This document shows, piece after piece, positions 52,020 to 62,600 of a stretch of DNA of 64,000 nt (positions within the stretch are counted from its first letter, which is position 1; each line of letters starts with the position of its first letter). Origin of the DNA: Numida meleagris (lineage: Eukaryota > Chordata > Aves > Galliformes > Numididae); assembly GCF_002078875.1 (NCBI RefSeq), contig NC_034412.1, forward strand, positions 82,849,575-82,913,574, read 5' to 3'. A program made the translations under genes and the position numbers. Under the pieces are notes generated by a model. That model saw only the letters and a list, made by a program, of their open reading frames with translations, was not told the origin of the DNA and did not search any database.

Positions 52020-52150
52020 TTTAGATCTCTCAGTTTTTCCCTCTGTAGATGGAGGTAATTTTCATGTATCCACCACTCAGAATTACTGTGGATTGATTAA
52101 TGCATGCAAGGCAATGACTCATTCAATATGGAAGTATTGGTCTATTATAA
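52020..52150 (+). repeat. MIR-like ancient SINE relic, plus orientation
   Basis: 'ctctcagtttttccctctgt', 'agatggaggtaattttcatg', 'tatccaccactcagaattac', 'tgtggattgattaatgcatg' and 'caaggcaatga' run in the same order as the MIR core and 3' part ('cctcagtttccccatctgta', 'aaatggggataataata', 'cctacctcatagggttgttg', 'gaggattaaatgagttaat'). It lies about 900 bp upstream of the LDB2 exon at 53042. Confidence 0.6.
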
Positions 52151-52533
52151 ATTAAAGTGTTCTGTCCTACAAGCTTGTGGTTGCATCCAAATTTATCTGT
52201 AAAAAAAGAAGGTGGAAAACATCGGTTGCGTACAAGATAATTGCCTTTGATACCAGTTTTTCTGCCAGTCCGTGCATCTGAAATGCATGCCAAACTCACT
52301 ATTACTATTACTTACTTGGAGAACGCAGTACTTGGAGTCTAAACTCCTGAGCTTAAGAGGTGGATATAAGCTACTTCAGGTGTCTGCTCAGACCTTCTAG
52401 CTTGTGGCTCAAATACACACAGTCTAAAGAGAGATTTCACATAGACTCTCTGTTGGCAATCGTATACACTGTATTGCATTCTCAGGTCTTCCTTCACTCT
52501 CCAGACTGATAGTAGCTGTCCTATTTAATCGAC

Positions 52534-52590
52534 AGTGTGTGTGTATGTGTGTGTGGCTGTGCATACGCATATATGTGCACACACGCAAAC
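52534..52590 (+). repeat. (TG)n microsatellite and alternating purine-pyrimidine tract
   Basis: About 27 bp of imperfect (TG)n is followed by alternating sequence with CA/TA/CG steps (GCATACGCATATATGTGCAC). This composition favours Z-DNA. It lies about 450 bp upstream of the exon at 53042. Confidence 0.9.
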
Positions 52591-53041
52591 ATATTTGTGT
52601 CCACACTTCTCTATATAAATGCACTTTGCTTTTTTGGGTGTACATATGTATTTCTGCAAGTGCTCAGCACTTGTATTTATACATTTATGAGTAATATCCA
52701 ACTTTCAGTCATAATTGACACCATGTGGCTCTCTGTATGATAATTACTTTGGGACAAAAAACTTGCAGATGGTTTCAAAAGTGACTCTAACTCACCATCA
52801 GCTTAAAAAGATTAAATAAGATGAGCTCACTCTCTCTGAATATCAGAATAAGCTGTTTTCATTGATTTCAGCAGGAGCAGGCACAACTCCATTTCTACAG
52901 CAGATAGAAAACATGTATTATATTACTTAAATGAAAGTTTGATTTCATTGCACTTAAATTTATTCATGTTCTGTTAGCAAATGGTTGAAAATTTTATAAC
53001 CTAGAGCATTTGCTGAATTCTGCTTTGTATTTTCCTCACAG

Positions 53042-53214
53042 CAATTGGAAGGACCCTCATTCCTCGTTATTTTAGCACTGTCTTTGAAGGAGGTGTAACA
53101 GACCTGTATTACATTCTCAAGCACTCAAAAGAGTCATACCACAACTCATCCATCACAGTGGACTGTGATCAATGCACCATGGTCACTCAGCATGGAAAAC
53201 CCATGTTTACCAAG
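53042..53214 (+). CDS. LDB2: LDB2 internal coding exon (probably exon 3): start of the dimerisation core
   Basis: This exon encodes part of LIM-domain-binding protein 2 (CLIM1), a nuclear cofactor that dimerises and bridges LIM-homeodomain and LMO proteins on DNA. The exon starts after the acceptor TTTTCCTCACAG. Its first two bases, CA, complete a split codon (probably Thr), followed by 57 codons beginning IGRTLIPRYF and ending GKPMFTK. The donor is AAG|GTAACA. Central residues such as TDLYYILKH and SSITVDCDQCTMV fit LDB2; as I recall LDB1, it has TELYYVLKH and a different stretch before VTQHGKPMFT. The segment corresponds to roughly residues 80-136 of the usual ~373-residue protein. No frameshift or stop is present. 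The preceding exon (ending one base into the codon) was not found in the window, so it should lie more than 53 kb upstream. The exon number is inferred from the remembered gene structure; the family assignment is very secure. Confidence 0.96.
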
Positions 53215-56200
53215 GTAACAGGGAAGACTCAACAAAGCACGTTGTTTGTTTTTGTTTTGTTTTTTTTCTTTCTTTTCCGGTGTGTTTGAGAGTGAAAAAT
53301 ATTGGCTGTTGCATTTTTCTGGTAGACTCAAATTATTTCAAATACTGAAAATCCTTCAATCCCTTTAATTACTATTTTCTGTATTCATTACATGACTGGA
53401 AAATTCTGTGGGCATCTTCTGCAATTCTCCCAGAAAGACTGCAAGAGAAGCGCATAATGAACTATCAGATGTACATGAATTAAATGCAACCTTCCCATCT
53501 CCTTTTCTCTTGGCTCAGTCTTAAAGCAACAATGAGATTTTACATTGCTGGTACCTACCATTTTGGGTTACTCACTTTACACTTGATACCCAGTCTAAGG
53601 ACTGTAAATCCCTAGGAAAAAGGTGATTTAATACAGTAGAATGCTGGTCCAAAGGGCAGGGAAGTCAATGGAAGGACTCAATTGATTAAAGCACATTCTG
53701 CATCAGGGGGTTAGTACATATTCAATATTTGCAACTGATAGTGAATTGTCTTCATGCATTGGCTACTTCAATTCTGTAATTGAAGTAAGAGTTGTATATT
53801 TATAAAAACAGTACCAAAAAGATGGAAAGTCCAAGTCAAAATAAAAATCCTACCTTAAAAACCAGTAAAAATCAGTAAACTGATTTTGAAAATGGAAAGG
53901 CACACTTCAAAATTTAACAGAAAATATTTCTTTTGAATCTTGTACCTGTTCATTTCTATGAACATCAACTTTCATATGGAAAAAAGCACAAAAGAGAAGG
54001 TGCATCAGGAGGAGATAATCCATCCATATTGCCCTTATCCTGCAGAACTGGGGAGGTTTTAGAATCTAACAAGGCACTAATATTGACAACATCATGCTTA
54101 GGGGCTGCTTGGCCCATGTAGTTTTAGCATGTGTGTCTCAGTAGTGTCTTCCCTAACAATTTTATTCCTCATGGTGTGGGTCTTAAAGGATAGAGAGAAG
54201 AAGCCACCCATGTCTAGAGTGCTGGTGAGATGGGAGGTGTGCATTTTACGGTATATTTGTTCCAGCTGTCCCACTCCAGCCCCCTGCGACTTACACAGAC
54301 AGACACAAACACGGAGATATTCCTGGGTGGCAACTCTTCGCCACCTCAGTGCTCAGGAAGAGTTGTCCATGGTTGCCACGTGTAGAAAACGTGGAGAGGT
54401 GTAGGGCAGCTGCTTCTTTGTGTAGCTGCCTGCAACGATTGTGGGTTTTTTTGTAATGGCTGTATGTTAAAATGGCTGCATAAGTAAAACTGTTGAAATA
54501 GAAGATGGCATTTGGTGGAATAAAGGAGAAAAGAATATGTTGCTCTCAGAAATAAGTTAGAGCCAAATGCTGTCTCAGCTGTGCATGTGTAACTTCTAGC
54601 AGAGATAGTGAGGTCATGGATCTTGAACCCAAAGGTAGACTCTTAACTCCCACAGCATTGCTAGTAGAACAGAACTCCCATAAGCAGCACTCCAGTTGAC
54701 TGTGTAGCTCCTCACATCATGTCTGAATTTGACCCAGTGAAGAGGTTTTTTTGTGCAAAAATACAAATAAACAATTCTTGTTAATAGCTATTTCAATTTC
54801 ACGAACAACTTATAAGATTCAAATTCACTAGCATCTAATATAATGGGCTGGAACAGTTCTCATCACATATTGAATCAGGAATCTGAAGCTGAATTTTATT
54901 CATTCCGACATTTTCCCAGTTAAAGCTACTCACTGCATTCTGCAATATCAGATGAATATATAACACGGCACTTCCAATTTTTTCCAAACAAATATGGCTA
55001 GAACATGCCTACCAGTGAGGACACAAATAGTTTAGCTTGTCTTTTGGGGCTGTTGTCCACATAAAATAAGGATCACATTTAAGAACAGATTTTATCAAGG
55101 TATAAATAAATATTGTAAAAAATAAAGTCTGTGGCATGTATTAGAGTGGCAAAAAAAAAAAAAAGAGGCCAAAGCCCTAACTACCATATTCATTTGCCTA
55201 GGCAGATGTTTGTTGTGTTTTTCTCCAGGCAAAGGCAAGAATTATGAGTATTTCCAATACTCTGTTTTTGAGTGTTTTCTGACACTCCAACTTTATGTAT
55301 AGCCAAACTGGTTTTCTGCAGTTCGTGATTTTTATATTTCCTGATAGCATTACAAAGGTGAGCTTTGCTTCCACCCTCAGATCAGGGAGCACCCACTGGT
55401 GGGACAGGCCTTCTCCTGTGCTCCATCGACCTGATTTATGACTGTAGCACTCAAACAGTCCCAGTGATTTTGGCCCTCTATCACATTCCAGATTTGTAAA
55501 AGCATTAGATTTCTTTTAAAGCAAAGAGTCAGGTTTGAGAGAAGGCTGTTAACAAAAGGGGGAAGAGTTTTAAAAGGTGCATTGTGTCACTACTGCAAGA
55601 ATCCAAGCATTAAGGAACAGGAATTAATTTATTTCTCATAGGTGCAGGCAGTTGAATTTCCTACAATTAATAAGTGCAGTGAAGGGGTTAAAAAGCTATT
55701 GGTTAGTTTGAGAAACGTTCTTTTTTAGTTTTTTCCTGGCCTAGTCTAGAGCAACCACGTGATATGCTGAATGCCTGCCAGCCTCTTTCTTGTTGATCCT
55801 CCGGAGACCATCTGTGCTGGGGGCATTGATTAGAGTGTGTCTGCTGGGATTACATCTTTTCTGTTGCCATGCCAACTAATCAGCTGATTTTGGTTACCAC
55901 AGAAACAAAATGTCAGAGCTCACAGTACGGTAACATGAATTCAGCACAACAGAAAATGTTTTCTTAATTGGAGACCCTTCTGATTTTTGGATTCTATGAA
56001 AAAGGTAGCATTAAAAAAAAAAAAAAAAAGAGGCCCATTTAAAATAAGAACTGCACCAATTTTATTGATTAAAAGCACTGCGTAAAATTCTGCTCCACAT
56101 AAGGAAATTAAATTCCTTTATAAGGTGTATAAATTTTTACCACTGTAATATGAGGTATGCGTTTCAGTTTTTCTATTAGAATTTGTTAATGCTAGTGCAT

Positions 56201-57842
56201 AAAACAAGTCTGTTAAGAGCTGTGGGTTTTTGAGCCACAGAAGAAACATTTGAGAAGCCACAGGTATTATTATTAAAAAATATTTTAAACCTGAAGTATT
56301 TTCATTTAACCGGTCAGTAGTCAGGAACTTTGGCCTCAGCACAGTAATATTAATGCAACAGAATGCTGTTCCTCTTGTACAAATCCTTATGTGCCCACAT
56401 GTGTATATCTCTGGGTATTTTCTTATCATAGTACAAGAGCTGTGAAAACCAAGACCAGGGTCAAATAACAACGTAAGATACATTAAGAATTTGAAGGTTT
56501 CACTAAGGTATGCTGAAAGGGGCAGAGGAGAACCTGTTGCAAGATTCTTCTTCATAGGTCTAGACTAATATGTCTGTATAGTATGCCTGTTAAAATTACC
56601 TGTGTATTTTTGTAGAAACTATGAGAAGAAGTCATGGTAACATTAAGTGAACTGCTAACCAGAAAAGTCACAAGTTGCCAAAGCAGGAATTAGTCTGATC
56701 TGATCTAGGGCTTGTAAAATGGCCCAGAGGCTTCAACCAAATCTAAGATGGCTAATTGTTCAACATTAGTTGTATTAAAATTAAAGTTGCAAGAACCTTT
56801 TCTTTTAAAAGCTATTACACTGTGTCTCCACAGTATCTCTGCACCCTGTACTTAGAAATTTTGCTTGGAATAGGAGTTGTAACTCTAAGCATTCAATTAA
56901 AAAAAAAAACAATCAACAACAGAGGAGCTGAATTTTGGATCAGGCCTCATTTATGTTTTCCAGGGTACCCCAAGGCAGGCTTGTATTTTGCACCTACTTC
57001 TTTTAAAGAAGACCACAACCATAGCATTTTTTTTTTCTAAATACAGTTGTGAACAGTTGCTTAAAAGTCTCCAGTAATTTATTTAATTTGTTATTTCCAG
57101 GTAGTACACCCTTGCTCCCTCCCATATGTATCTCTTCCTTAGATAAGAGCTCTCACAGTGCTGAAGGAGCCACTTGCCATAGGTGCAGCTCCACCGCACC
57201 CTCTGGTTCTTCACTGCTGTCAAATCATAGTCTGGCTTTCCTTGGAAGGGCAGCATTAATAAAAGTAGATAAGAAATGAAAGAAAAGTAAAAATGAGATT
57301 AAAAAAAAAGAAAAATACTTGGAAAATCATGACAAGAATGAAAAAAAAAGATAAACATCAACCACAGCCATTGAAGGCAGCCTGTACTCCAAGTGGATAG
57401 GAAGGGAAAGTTTATGTCCCCATCCACTGTGAGGCAAGATCAACGTAAGAAAAGTTGAGAACAGTGGGGTCAGCAGCTTGGCATCAAGTGTGCACAGTTG
57501 GACCTCAGTCACCTCCACTGCAACGCTGGGTCATTAATTAGCAGTCATGAACCAAGAGGGAGAGAGAATTGATGCAATAAATAAGATTTAGTGAGTACAA
57601 TACTCTGTTTGTGAAATGCTATAAAATTTTTAGTATTATAAGGTACTATCTGCTCTGCAGTAGGCCAGTGAAGTCATTTTTCCACAGTTTTTTCCCCCCC
57701 ATGAGAAAGAAAAATAATTAGTCCAGCACAGGTGAACAATAAAATACTGCTCTGATATTTTTGAATGTTGTTTGATTGTTGATACAATACCATTGAACAC
57801 AAAATTCCTGGGAATTTATGTCATGCATTTTATGTATTCTAG
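53215..57842 (+). other. LDB2: LDB2 intron between the first and second exons of this window
   Basis: This intron is 4,628 bp, GT-AG, phase 0. It contains short A-runs (55151-55164, 56013-56029), no recognisable CR1 copy, and a repeat-free block around 55620-55970 with RFX X-box-like motifs. A 145-codon open frame on the minus strand (56118-56555) has no recognisable domain and is probably chance. Confidence 0.93.
55863..55906 (+). promoter_or_regulatory. Two RFX X-box-like motifs (candidate intronic element)
   Basis: GTTGCCATGCCAAC (55863-55876) differs at one position from the palindromic X-box GTTGCCATGGCAAC. GTTACCACAGAAAC (55893-55906) matches the looser GTTRCCATRGYAAC pattern at 12 of 14 positions. 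They are 30 bp apart start to start, about three helical turns, in a repeat-free part of an LDB2 intron. RFX binding is inferred from motif similarity only. Confidence 0.45.
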
Positions 57843-57965
57843 GTATGCACAGAAGGACGTCTTATCTTGGAGTTTACTTTTGATGATCTTATGAGAATAA
57901 AAACATGGCACTTTACTATTAGACAATACAGAGAATTAGTCCCACGCAGCATTCTAGCCATGCAT
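57843..57965 (+). CDS. LDB2: LDB2 internal coding exon (probably exon 4)
   Basis: This exon is 123 bases, 41 whole codons, phase 0 at both ends. It begins VCTEGRLILEFTFDDLMRIK and ends RSILAMH, and continues directly from the KPMFTK end of the previous exon. The acceptor is TATGTATTCTAG and the donor is the consensus GTAAGT. In the LDB family this stretch lies in the N-terminal self-association domain, through which LDB dimers bring distant LIM-factor sites together in the nucleus. Paralog-informative residues favour LDB2: ILEFTFDDLMR (LDB1, as recalled, has YLEFMFDDMMR) and TIRQYRELVPR (LDB1 SIRQHRELIPR). Length divisible by three with no stop argues for an intact functional gene, not a processed copy. 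The flanking introns are 4,628 and 1,650 bp. Confidence 0.97.
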
Positions 57966-58822
57966 GTAAGTAATCCTTTTTTCACTTGACCTAATGCAAA
58001 GAGATGAGATTAGGTTTATGAAAAACTCCAGAAAATTTCACACCCAAGGCAATTAACTATAAATATTTTCTTTTGCCTTCAACTACATCCATTTATGAGT
58101 TCTTTCATTGCTCCTTCCTATCTCAGTGCTCTATTGTTGCCACTGTCACTGTGCTTTCATTTTGGTTTAGCGCAGTTTTGGTTTTAGTCCCATTTGGTGG
58201 TCTGTGTGGTTTGGGCTGAAAATCTGTTTGTGTTGATATCAACTAAACTAACATCAGCGAGTCTCCATCATTGTAGATACAAATTTTGCTTGGTTTTCAC
58301 ATTAAGCTAACTAATTCTACCCTTACATAAGACAGAAAATAAATAAATATCACATATTTACTCAAAATACTTCAGAATTGTAATCTAGGTCTTCCCTTTC
58401 TAATATTTGAAGACTTTTTTTTTTGTCATTGGATGAAAACACACGCAATGGAACATTAAAACTTCGTATATTCTGCACAGTGAAGTCAAAATACAATAAA
58501 GAAAATCACTGGGGGGAAACAAAGAAGAGAGTATTATTGCTACTTTCAGTTCTGCATTGCGGAAGCATTCAGATTAGTAGTGCTCCATGTACAAAATTAA
58601 TTACAGGGCTATAGTGTTATAGAGGGTAAGAATACAGACCCAAATATACGTCCTTATTTTGACATCAAGTTACTTGGATATCCAAAGTTAAAGATATTTT
58701 AGAGAAGAGTTTTAAATAACTTAAGCAGCCCAGACTTGTTTTGAAAATGCTATTGGAAATATTCTCCTCCATTTCTGTATGCTTTTTTTTCTAGTTTTTT
58801 TTTTTTTTTTNCTTTTTTTTCT

Positions 58823-58861
<39 letters not shown>

Positions 58862-59615
58862 GAGTTGAACTTCTGAACTCTTCAACAATATCCCATTAAA
58901 TAAGGTGGCTGTGGGCACAATTTTATATTTAGGGAGGTTGTAATTCAAAGAGACTAGAACCAGGTTAGCTAGCAACCAGGAGGTATTAATTGTAGTAATG
59001 AGATTGATCTCATTTTAAAGAAGAGGCTGGTCTCACAGGTAAAGCTCCTGGCTTGCGTCAGAGAAGGACTGTGCTTGTGCTTTTCCAGTTTCATCTGAGA
59101 TAAAATAACCTAAACCAGAAAGGTTCTCCAGCCTGTGCTTAGTGCCTCTCACATGATTAGGTCTGTTATAAAGTGCTTTGATGAGTTCTCTGCTTCTATT
59201 TCTCATACACAAAAAGAAAGCAATACCTTCTTTACTCTTGCCTTTATCTGCTTACTCTCCTTGTTTTCCAGCCAAGAAAGGAAAGGCTTGAGGTCCTATA
59301 GGCAGCTCTTTGTGGGGGGCGGAGGAGGGGTGCTCTGCTTGTCTGTGCCCTACGCGTGACCAGACCTCCAAGGTGTATTACTTGAATGGTTATGGACAGG
59401 AGGAAGGTATTGGAAAACAGCCCTCATTCTGGTCCAATTCTTTAAGGTTTTGCATTTTCCTGTGCAAACAGAGCTCTGTAGCTTATGGCATAAATTCATT
59501 ATCAATAGGAATGGCATCTCTCTTCAGAGAACCTTCCCCGCATTCCACCAAGCACATAAAGAAAAACAAATAGATGAAAAGCAAAGTGAAAATTCTTTTT
59601 CTCTCTGTTGTTTAG
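57966..59615 (+). other. LDB2: LDB2 intron between the second and third exons of this window
   Basis: This intron is 1,650 bp, with consensus GTAAGT donor and TTTAG acceptor. It contains the poly-T / N block at 58781-58857 and otherwise unremarkable AT-rich sequence. A short palindrome, GTTGATATCAAC, lies at 58232-58243. No alternative exon was recognised. Confidence 0.93.
58781..58857 (+). repeat. Poly-T block with duplicated 30-bp unit and one ambiguous base
   Basis: The unit GC-T8-CTAG-T16 at 58781-58810 is followed immediately by the same unit with its first base written as N (58811), then T's continue to 58857. The single N sits exactly where the first copy has G. This looks like an assembly join in a homopolymer, not biology. 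Confidence 0.85.
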
Positions 59616-59699
59616 GCGCAAGACCCTCAGGTGCTGGAGCAGCTGTCCAAAAACATCACTCGAATGGGTCTGACAAACTTCACCCTCAACTACCTCAGG
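59616..59699 (+). CDS. LDB2: LDB2 internal coding exon (probably exon 5)
   Basis: This exon is 84 bases, 28 codons, phase 0 at both ends. It reads AQDPQVLEQLSKNITR and then MGLTNFTLNYLR. It follows the upstream exon so that the protein reads LAMH-AQDP across the junction, as in vertebrate LDB proteins. The acceptor is preceded by a strong pyrimidine run (TTTTTCTCTCTGTTGTTTAG); the donor is AGG|GTAAGC. QVLEQL and MGLTNFT fit LDB2, where LDB1 as recalled has QMLDQL and CGLSNST. It ends near residue 205, close to the end of the dimerisation domain. The next family exon, expected to begin LCVILEPMQELM, was not found before the right edge. The basic nuclear-localisation segment and the LIM-interaction domain are therefore outside the window. 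Confidence 0.96.
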
Positions 59700-62600
59700 G
59701 TAAGCATACCATAGCCAACGATTATTGTGAGCATTTTTTAAAAGTTACTGTTAGCTTTGAGTCCAGGTAATGAGAGCAGAGCCTGTGTCAGGCAGTTAAG
59801 AGGTGGACCTAACTCATAGCAAGAATGAAGGAGACTGCAATAAAGGTGCAGTCCTTAATAATGCAGCATTAAAAAGGATAAGTAGTTTGTCATGGAGTTG
59901 AAGCAGTGTCTACATAGCCCTCCGTTTTTGATGACATTACTTCTTATGTTTGATAAACGAGTTTATTTTTTGCAAGCAAAACTGTTTCACTGTTTCTGGG
60001 AAAATGGCAGCATGTTCTTATTAACAACTGCTGATGTTCTCCACCCCTCCAACCTCCTTGCCTCTCCACGTCTGAGCAAAAGCTCAGCTCCAGTCCTGGT
60101 TGCAGCAGTTCCTCAAAGCAGTTCTTGCTTCACGTGCTTCTGGGAGCCTGAGCTCCCTCCTCAGCCTTGCATTGAATTGAGTGTGGGTTTTTATGATTAA
60201 ATAATGCATTTGTTCCCATTGCTTTTTGACCCTTAAAGTGCATTCAAAGTTTGTAAGTTTATTTTTATTTTTCAAAGTATTCCCTGGTGTGGGCTTACAA
60301 TGCATACACTGAAATATGGGTTTCTAGAGTTCATATTTCAAGGTTAAAATTAAGATTTTTCTTATTCCTAAACATGCCATTAATAGATAAAATGGGGCAG
60401 ATAATTCAATAATACACCAAGCTAACTTGTCCAAGAAATCTGTTTTTATTCCTTCTAATTGTGTAATAATTCAAGATGCTTCTTGAAGATGACAAGAACA
60501 CACTAGAAAATGCAATTTTTTTCAGCTTAAGGCAGAGCTGAGAGTCTGTATTCTAGTGTTTTAGCCGTGTTTTCTTCAGGGCTATGATCCTTGTAAAATC
60601 TTTCCTATGGATGGAGTTCTATGCCAGAGTGTTTTGGACTCCACAGAAGGACGATGTCAGGATGGAGACATGGTGAGATTTCTCTCACTGTATATGTCTA
60701 TGGCTTGTAGTCAGGCTGTAGCTGTCCTTGCTCTTCCAGGATAATAAGCCTTTGTTGGTAGTTGTTTATGTGGTGCTGGCTTAAAAGTTACTGTTCAGAT
60801 TATAGTCTGAGTTACATAGGGCAGATCGGCTGAAAGAAGAATTTGTCATAAAACCTCAGAGGCATAAGGCGCTGCTTTAGCATTTCCCCTGTAAAGTCAA
60901 GAACAGTATGTCTATGTTGTGTATATTGCATTCTCTCCAACATCCCTTATCTCTAACTTGGAGAGCTATGGATTTGAAGCGTTGGCTATTTGCACGTGCA
61001 GATAGAGATAGGGCAAGGGGGAACAGTTTTAAATTATAAGAAGAGGGGAGAATTGGATTAGATGGTAGGAGGAAATTTTCCACTCAGAGCATGGTGAGGC
61101 ACTGGCACAGGCTGTGCAGAGAGGTTGTGGATGCCCCATCCCTGGAGGAGTTCAAGGCCAGGTTGGGTGAAACTCTGGGCAGCCTGATCTGGTGGGAGGG
61201 AGCCCCGCTCATGCCAGAAGCATTGGAATTAGATGATGTTTAAGGTTCCTTCCAACCCAAGCCATTCTGTGATCTCACAGCTTGGTGTACTGGAGCTGTT
61301 CTCCAGAAATGGCCACCAGAGTTCCCTCCACAAAACGTCACACCACATTTTGTGGTATGGCAAATGGCAGCAGGCAGCTGTCTTCAGTAGGCTATTTCCA
61401 TGTTTTCTTTCAGGTTTTTCCTTCACCACAAGACACTGCCTGACTTTTGAGGTCTTTGATTCCCTTAGTGTGGCTGGACACACCTGCAAGCGCTTGGGCT
61501 TGTTCAGCACATACTCTCTGCAGGGCTCAGAGGGCCAGGCCAAATTTGCAGCATATCCCTGTCCCCGATCCCTTCCAGGTCCTTTGTGGCACGTTCTGCA
61601 ACTGCCGCTTGCAATGATCTGAACAAGAAAGGCAGGGGCCCTGCTAGGATGCAGCCGCACCTCATGCCTGCGCTGCTCCCATCAGCATCAAAAAAAGGGG
61701 GAAAGGAAGAAAGCCAGGGAGGGAGAAAAAAAAATCCTCAGGAAAAGAAAACTGGGATCAAGCTAAGCACTGAGGAGATGAGCACTGAAGTGAAAGGGGA
61801 TGAAAAGATGAAGTCTTACTTTTTTTCTCCTTCCTTACTAGTTTAGTTAGCTTAACAGACAACATTAGGTCTCTGGGTGCAAAGCTTTCTCTGGCTCCTG
61901 CTGTGGTGATTCCAAAAGGGTTTTTCTTTTTCCTTTTTTACAAGCCAATCTTTGTATCTCTCTTTCTAGCAGGGAGGAATTGATCATTCTGCTATTTTTT
62001 TTTCTCAGATGTTCAGCTCAAGCTCATATTAGATGAAATATTTCCATTTGATTTACTTCTTTCCCAATCACTTTCTTCTGTTAATTTTAAAATGAAAATC
62101 CTTTCTCAACTCAGGATTGTAAAACCATGAACTATAAGTATCTGGTAAATGCACGGAGGTTTAAGGTGTTTTCTCTTTTATTTAAGCTGGCATTAAAAGA
62201 TATTTTATCCAGTCTTCCCAGTATTTAGTAATTAGCACTGTTACATGTTTCTGAATAAGGATTTCACACTAAGCATAAAAACGATTTCCTTTTTTTTTTT
62301 CTGCTGCACACAGCAAAGGCGATACTCATAAGCAAAAACTTCACTGATGGGCAGAATTAATCATTTTTATTCTCCAACGTGCACACAGCAGCAAGCCGTG
62401 CTGCAGTCTCTTTAAAGGCAGAATTTAAACCTGGATTTCAGATGGCTGTGATATAAAGGCATAGCCTGTATTTTTTGCACTCTAGACATCACAGAATGCT
62501 AAATCATTGCTATTTGGAATAATTGCAGTTGCTAGCATGTTAACCTCCGTTCCACAGTGCCACATGCCTGTGGAGCCACAGCTTTGGATGCATGCCCTAT

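Larger units (their letters stand above)
1..53041 (+). other. LDB2: Large upstream LDB2 intron (right part), continuing past the left edge
   Basis: No exon of LDB2 or any other gene was recognised here on either strand. The open frames in this stretch are short, AT-driven, or lie in repeats. The intron ends at the acceptor before 53042 and splits a codon after its first base. LDB2 is known to span hundreds of kilobases with very long 5' introns, so a gene-free 53 kb fits. The intron call is inferred from the position of the downstream exons; the left end of the intron is not visible. Confidence 0.85.

Noticed and set aside
1..53041. Possible upstream LDB2 exon or second gene
   Set aside because: I looked for the expected preceding LDB exon (WWDAFATEFF-type motif) and for splice-bounded conserved frames and found none. 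A short non-coding exon cannot be excluded by eye.
56118..56555. 145-codon minus-strand frame in an LDB2 intron
   Set aside because: No known domain, no exon structure, and antisense to the gene. Consistent with chance.
59450..59770. 106-codon frame covering the third LDB2 exon
   Set aside because: It reads the exon in the wrong frame. The true frame, flanked by AG and GT, gives the conserved LDB2 sequence.
61229..61660. Long frames on both strands next to the exon-like cassette
   Set aside because: They overlap the CR1 end and otherwise have no recognisable domain; opposite-strand frames in the same DNA point to compositional openness.
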